Assembly: GCF_902506145.1 (NCBI RefSeq)
Contig: NZ_LR733541.1
Coordinates: 1-53,802, forward strand
Length of the DNA: 53,802 nucleotides
From: Burkholderia sp. 8Y
GTDB lineage: Bacteria > Pseudomonadota > Gammaproteobacteria > Burkholderiales > Burkholderiaceae
Reading direction: 5' to 3'
Below the pieces are notes generated by a model, which did no database searches, was not told the origin of the DNA, and was given only the letters and a program-made list of their open reading frames with translations. The position numbers and the translations under genes were made by a program. How positions within the stretch are numbered: the first letter of the stretch is position 1; every line of letters begins with the position of its first letter. Of this stretch, positions 50,989 through 53,802 are shown one piece after another.

Positions 50989-51426
50989 TCATGCCGAGGC
51001 AACAGCGCGTGACAGCGGCCGACGGCTCGCTGCGCCGCAAAGCGCGAGGGCGCCGACGATGGAGACAACTGCAGCGAGGGCGCAGGCAGCCAGCACGGCT
51101 GCTAATCTCTCGTCGCCACGGGAGAGTTCGGTTGCGCGCCTGCTCAACGCACGGTTGAGATCGCCACGCTGCCGCCTCAGTGCGTCATCGAAGGACTGCC
51201 GGCTCGAATAACCGTAAGCAGTCAGCAACGCTTGTCTCTTGTCGTCTGGAATGTAGTTAATGGCATCAGCGACGCTCTCCATACGCTCCACGATCGCCGT
51301 ATCAACGACGACCTCGCCCGCGCTGCGCTCAACGAAGAACTGCTGGCCGACGAGCCCGATGGCGGCGGCCGAGCAGGCAGCGGAAACACACATGATGGCG
51401 ACGGTGGGGATGTGACTAAGCTTCAT
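50989..51426 (-). CDS. Membrane protein with two segments and a periplasmic helical loop, 145 aa
   Basis: A first membrane segment lies at about 8-26 (TVAIMCVSAACSAAAIGLV) and a second at about 107-130 (LAAVLAACALAAVVSIVGAL). Between them is a charged helical loop (RQALLTAYGYSSRQSFDDAL). This gene leads the minus-strand run that includes DUF1173. The family is not recognised. Confidence 0.7.
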   Translation of the reverse strand: MKLSHIPTVAIMCVSAACSAAAIGLVGQQFFVERSAGEVVVDTAIVERMESVADAINYIPDDKRQALLTAYGYSSRQSFDDALRRQRGDLNRALSRRATELSRGDERLAAVLAACALAAVVSIVGALALCGAASRRPLSRAVASA

Positions 51427-51626
51427 GGCATCCGGTGGGCAATGTCAGTGCACGTTCGTGCGGTCTGCCAATTCTCGTCTGGCACCGATCGCGCGGCACT
51501 CCGAAAGATGGCTTGAAACAGTGGTCTTTTCCCGGCGAATCGAGCCGAGCAGGCGTCATTTGGAAAGCCTCATGTAAAGCGACTTGGCGAAAGCTACATG
51601 TTTTTATGCGTCATTCCTCAAAACGG

Positions 51627-51644
51627 ACGCTATCCGGATAGCGT
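51627..51644. repeat. Palindrome copy 3 (ACGCTATCCGGATAGCGT)
   Basis: A perfect 18-bp palindrome identical to the core of copies 1 and 2. It is 57 bp from the DnaA-box cluster. Confidence 0.9.
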
Positions 51645-51700
51645 TGATGTCGAATCGGCCCAGTGCCGACGTCCATCGCGAAGGGGGCGACGCGGCTCAG

Positions 51701-51735
51701 TTATCCCCAGGCTTAACCACAGAAAATGTGGATAA
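51701..51735. promoter_or_regulatory. Cluster of three DnaA-box-like sequences, candidate origin
   Basis: TTATCCCCA (51701), TTAACCACA (51713) and TGTGGATAA (51727, the exact complement of TTATCCACA) lie within 35 bp. One is a perfect DnaA box and the other two differ at one position. This density is expected at replication origins. Confidence 0.55.
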
Positions 51736-51895
51736 GAGAAACAGGCTCGTGGCGAGAGGCGCTATCAAAAGCTCGTCTTTCGCGTGCGATCGCAAGTGCC
51801 CTGACGAGTATCGTCTTGCAATCACCCGCGCGACTTGCGCATCGACCATCAGGCGCATAGCAGTCTGCCGCCGACAATCACCACTTTTCTTTTCA

Positions 51896-51923
51896 CCCGC
51901 AGGGGCATGTCCCCGATCGCGGG
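51896..51923 (+). promoter_or_regulatory. Two-level hairpin in the leader of the DUF4942 gene
   Basis: CCCGC and GCGGG enclose GGGG-CATGT-CCCC. It ends 30 bp before the ATG at 51954. Confidence 0.55.
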
Positions 51924-51953
51924 CGTGCGCCTGCTCATTTCATGGAGCAACGC

Positions 51954-52748
51954 ATGTACACGCAATTGATTGAGCAGTTCAAGACGGCACAGACCACCGC
52001 AGCCGAGGCCTATCGCACTATCGTTCAAGCGGAGCGCGACGTCTTCGCGGACGGGCTGACCGAGTATTCGGCGATGGAAGTCCGAAGCGAATACAAAGTC
52101 GAGCGCGAGCTCAACACGTTCTGCCGACGGCTGCTCTCGCGGCTTGTGATGGAGGCGAGCCGCATGTTCGCGCCCCCCGGCGGCAGAATCGAGATTGACC
52201 AGAGTCGCGAACTCGACCGGTGCGGCCTCGATATCGAAGAGGAGCTTCGGAAGAACAACGTCCCTGACTTGGACGGCTTCTGGCAACACCTCGAGCGAAC
52301 GTTCGGCGGTGAAGCTGGCGAGCGCGTCGGGTTCGAGCAGGCAGCCAAGGCCATCATCGACGGCTTCTGGCTTAAGCCGGATACCGAGATCAAGCGCACC
52401 AGCAGCGCCGTCATCCTCGAGAAGCGCGTCACCTCTCAAGGTTCGTACCATTCGAAGGGGCAGCGCGAAGTCTATTACTCGTCGCAGCAGACCGTCGTCT
52501 CGACCTTCGATGGGCTGGCGACGTTCGCTAAGAAGCACCAGTTCACCGCGCTCGCGATGCAGCTGCGCAACTTCAACATTCACCGCCTCACTTTTTCCAC
52601 CCGCGACAAGTTGAGCTTCCCGGGTTTGGAAATCGTGATGTTCAACGACAAGTGGCAGTTCAAGTTTGCCCACGACGTGGGCGACGCTTTGTCCCTCTTC
52701 ATCAGCGAGTTCGGCGCGCAGTACCTCGCCTCGCGCGACCGGTATTGA
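51954..52748 (+). CDS. DUF4942 family protein, 264 aa
   Basis: I start at the second ATG (51954), which has GGAGC seven bases upstream. The first 130 residues are helical (LIEQFKTAQTTAAEAYRTIV). The C-terminal part contains the DUF4942 pattern, with YHSKGQREVYYSSQQTVVST and the closing LSFPGLEIVMFNDKWQFKF. In other bacteria, this domain is usually fused to, or next to, an N6-adenine methyltransferase, and here the methyltransferase gene follows. The role is unknown; antirestriction or plasmid modification is suggested by the partner. Confidence 0.82.
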   Translation: MYTQLIEQFKTAQTTAAEAYRTIVQAERDVFADGLTEYSAMEVRSEYKVERELNTFCRRLLSRLVMEASRMFAPPGGRIEIDQSRELDRCGLDIEEELRKNNVPDLDGFWQHLERTFGGEAGERVGFEQAAKAIIDGFWLKPDTEIKRTSSAVILEKRVTSQGSYHSKGQREVYYSSQQTVVSTFDGLATFAKKHQFTALAMQLRNFNIHRLTFSTRDKLSFPGLEIVMFNDKWQFKFAHDVGDALSLFISEFGAQYLASRDRY

Positions 52749-52769
52749 TCCACCACCGTTCTTCATCCT

Positions 52770-52787
52770 GACCCGCTTCGGCGGGTC
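52770..52787 (+). terminator. UUCG-loop hairpin between DUF4942 and methyltransferase
   Basis: GACCCGC-TTCG-GCGGGTC is a perfect 7-bp stem followed by TTCTTATTTC. It could be a weak terminator or a leader structure of the next gene. Confidence 0.6.
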
Positions 52788-52810
52788 TTCTTATTTCTAG
52801 GAGCAAATCC

Positions 52811-53731
52811 GTGCAGAGAGATCTGTTTTCGTTTGAGCGCGACTGGTATGAGCCGTTGCGTGCGATCCGAAGCCTTGGGTCGCAGGCGCCGTCGATCGCT
52901 CATCAGGGCGAGCTGGCAGCGGCACGCCGGCAGCACCTTGGGCAGTTCTTCACCCCCGACGCGATCGCTGCGTTCATGTGGAGCTTCGTGAGCGGCTGGC
53001 GAATCGATCGGCGCATCCGCATCCTGGATAACTCGGTAGGCTCCGGCAGGCTATTGCAGTACGCTGACCCGGAACGCCATGCCGTGTACGGAATCGACGT
53101 CCATGCCGAGGTTATCGAGCAATGTCAGAAGGTATTCGAAGAGGCCGGGTTTCACTGCGAGTTCCGGCGAGCCGGCATGGAAGAGATCCATCCGGCGCGC
53201 TTCGATATCGCGTTGCTCAATCCGCCATTCTCGATTCACCTTGAGTCGCCGCATCTTCAGCCGCTCGCATGCACCACGTGGGGGCGGTATGGCGCGTACA
53301 CCAGCGCCCTCAGCCACGACTACGCGGTACATCAGGCGTTGGAAGCGGCGAACATCGTCGTTGCGCTCTTGCCGCTCACGACGGCCGAAGCGATGGCCGC
53401 CGGCGAGCAGGGTGACAGTCTGAAGCGTCGCGCCGCGGGCTTGTTCGAGCTGCCGGGCGACGCGTTCAAGCTGGAAGGTGCGAACGTGCGCACAGCGGTC
53501 GTGGTGTTCGACCGCTACCGCGATCGCCCGTCCGACTTCGTCCGCGCGGTAGTTCAGGACCTCGCGGAGCCGGGCCCGAATCTCGGGCTGCATTTCGAGG
53601 AACGGTCCTATGGCGAAGCGCGGCTGCGACTGCAGAAGCTCGATGACAGCGTGCCGTTCATCACGCGTGCCGTTACTGGGCGGCGACAATTAGCTTGGCC
53701 GGTCGTTGACGTTTGTTTTGGCCGGTGGTGA
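52811..53731 (+). CDS. N6-adenine DNA methyltransferase, truncated by an insertion at its end
   Basis: The start is GTG at 52811 with AGGAGC upstream. The protein has the SAM-binding motif ILDNSVGSGRLLQY (about 71-84) and the catalytic N-P-P-F in DIALLNPPFSIHLE (about 137-150), as in adenine methyltransferases. A preceding H-L-G-Q-F-F-T-P motif is typical of N6 methylases of type I/strawberry-notch-linked plasmid proteins. Homologues of this kind usually continue into a much longer protein. Here the reading frame leaves the family pattern after FITRAVTG (about 53676) and stops 17 codons later in sequence that resembles an IS21-type end. Confidence 0.85.
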   Translation: MQRDLFSFERDWYEPLRAIRSLGSQAPSIAHQGELAAARRQHLGQFFTPDAIAAFMWSFVSGWRIDRRIRILDNSVGSGRLLQYADPERHAVYGIDVHAEVIEQCQKVFEEAGFHCEFRRAGMEEIHPARFDIALLNPPFSIHLESPHLQPLACTTWGRYGAYTSALSHDYAVHQALEAANIVVALLPLTTAEAMAAGEQGDSLKRRAAGLFELPGDAFKLEGANVRTAVVVFDRYRDRPSDFVRAVVQDLAEPGPNLGLHFEERSYGEARLRLQKLDDSVPFITRAVTGRRQLAWPVVDVCFGRW

Positions 53732-53802
53732 GGAGTCGGAGGCGGCGTAGCCGCCGGAGGCGGCGTAGCCGCCGGAGACGACGAACCACCGGCGGCGCCG
53801 CG
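53677..53802. mobile_element. Probable left end of an IS21-type insertion sequence (cut by window edge)
   Basis: The DNA starts TGGGCGGCGACAATTAGC and carries TTGGCCGGT twice, 23 bp apart (53695 and 53718), like the multiple terminal repeats of IS21-family elements, which begin with TG. Tandem copies of an 18-bp unit GGAGGCGGCGTAGCCGCC follow (53738-53773). It begins where the methyltransferase leaves its family pattern. The transposase is outside the window, so the family call is tentative. Confidence 0.45.

Larger units (their letters stand above)
51427..51953. promoter_or_regulatory. Divergent intergenic region with palindrome, DnaA boxes and leader hairpin
   Basis: About 530 bp without a convincing gene between divergent units. 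It holds palindrome copy 3 (51627-51644), three DnaA-box-like sequences (51701-51735) and a GC hairpin (51896-51923) just before the DUF4942 gene. The combination suggests a replication or control locus. Confidence 0.55.

Noticed and set aside
1..53802. CRISPR arrays, tRNA and rRNA genes
   Set aside because: No spaced direct-repeat array and no tRNA- or rRNA-like sequence was noticed when reading both strands; a dedicated scan could still find a degenerate one.

Overview
The window looks like part of a large plasmid from a Burkholderia-type beta-proteobacterium. I infer this from the GC-rich coding sequence, the style of the partition and replication genes, the thin-pilus cluster and the accessory proteins; no ribosomal or core metabolic gene was seen. 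There are two parts. Positions 1 to about 12,000 are a decayed accessory zone: scattered small genes, remnants of an IS3-type and an IS21-type transposase, a broken dihydropyrimidinase, a plasmid Hfq, a large tyrosine recombinase, a RES/Xre toxin-antitoxin pair with a visible operator, and a protein with a duplicated ParB-like helix-turn-helix. From about 12,000 to the right edge it is a compact, well-ordered plasmid backbone.

The backbone starts with a palindromic site, parA, parB and a probable replication initiator, followed by about 900 bp of non-coding DNA. A single co-directional block (16,652-32,385) then encodes VirB8-, VirB9- and VirB10-like proteins, two lytic transglycosylases, two TcpQ-type proteins and a complete type IVb (R64 thin-pilus type) series: PilN secretin, PilO2, PilP, PilQ ATPase, PilR, a PilS-like pilin, a PilV-like tip pilin and a secreted repeat protein. 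Many of these genes overlap or nearly touch, so they are probably one operon. The secretin has a frameshift 35 codons before its expected end. On the minus strand follow a CAP-domain lipoprotein, a small two-gene unit, a fused FlhD-FlhC-type activator (compare SetCD and AcaCD, the two-subunit activators of conjugative elements), a coiled-coil protein and a NERD protein. Plus-strand genes then encode ssb, a zinc-finger/TOPRIM primase and small proteins. A second, actin-type partition pair (ParM plus a small partner) follows with repeats upstream, then an integrase with a C-terminal HTH, and a minus-strand run of zinc-binding, Lar-like and DUF1173 proteins. The window ends with DUF4942 and N6-adenine methyltransferase genes; the latter seems cut by the end of an insertion sequence at the right edge.

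The strongest unexplained signals are: (a) three copies of a perfect palindrome with core ACGCTATCCGGATAGCGT in three separate non-coding places; (b) the single-chain FlhD-FlhC fusion; (c) the VirB8/9/10 core joined to a type IVb pilus, with a protein carrying VirB9-like segments on both sides of a TcpQ-like domain; (d) a DnaA-box cluster next to one of the palindromes; and (e) GC-rich hairpins in the leaders of several backbone genes. VirB4, VirB6, VirD4, a relaxase and a prepilin peptidase were not seen, so transfer genes must lie outside the window or be missing.
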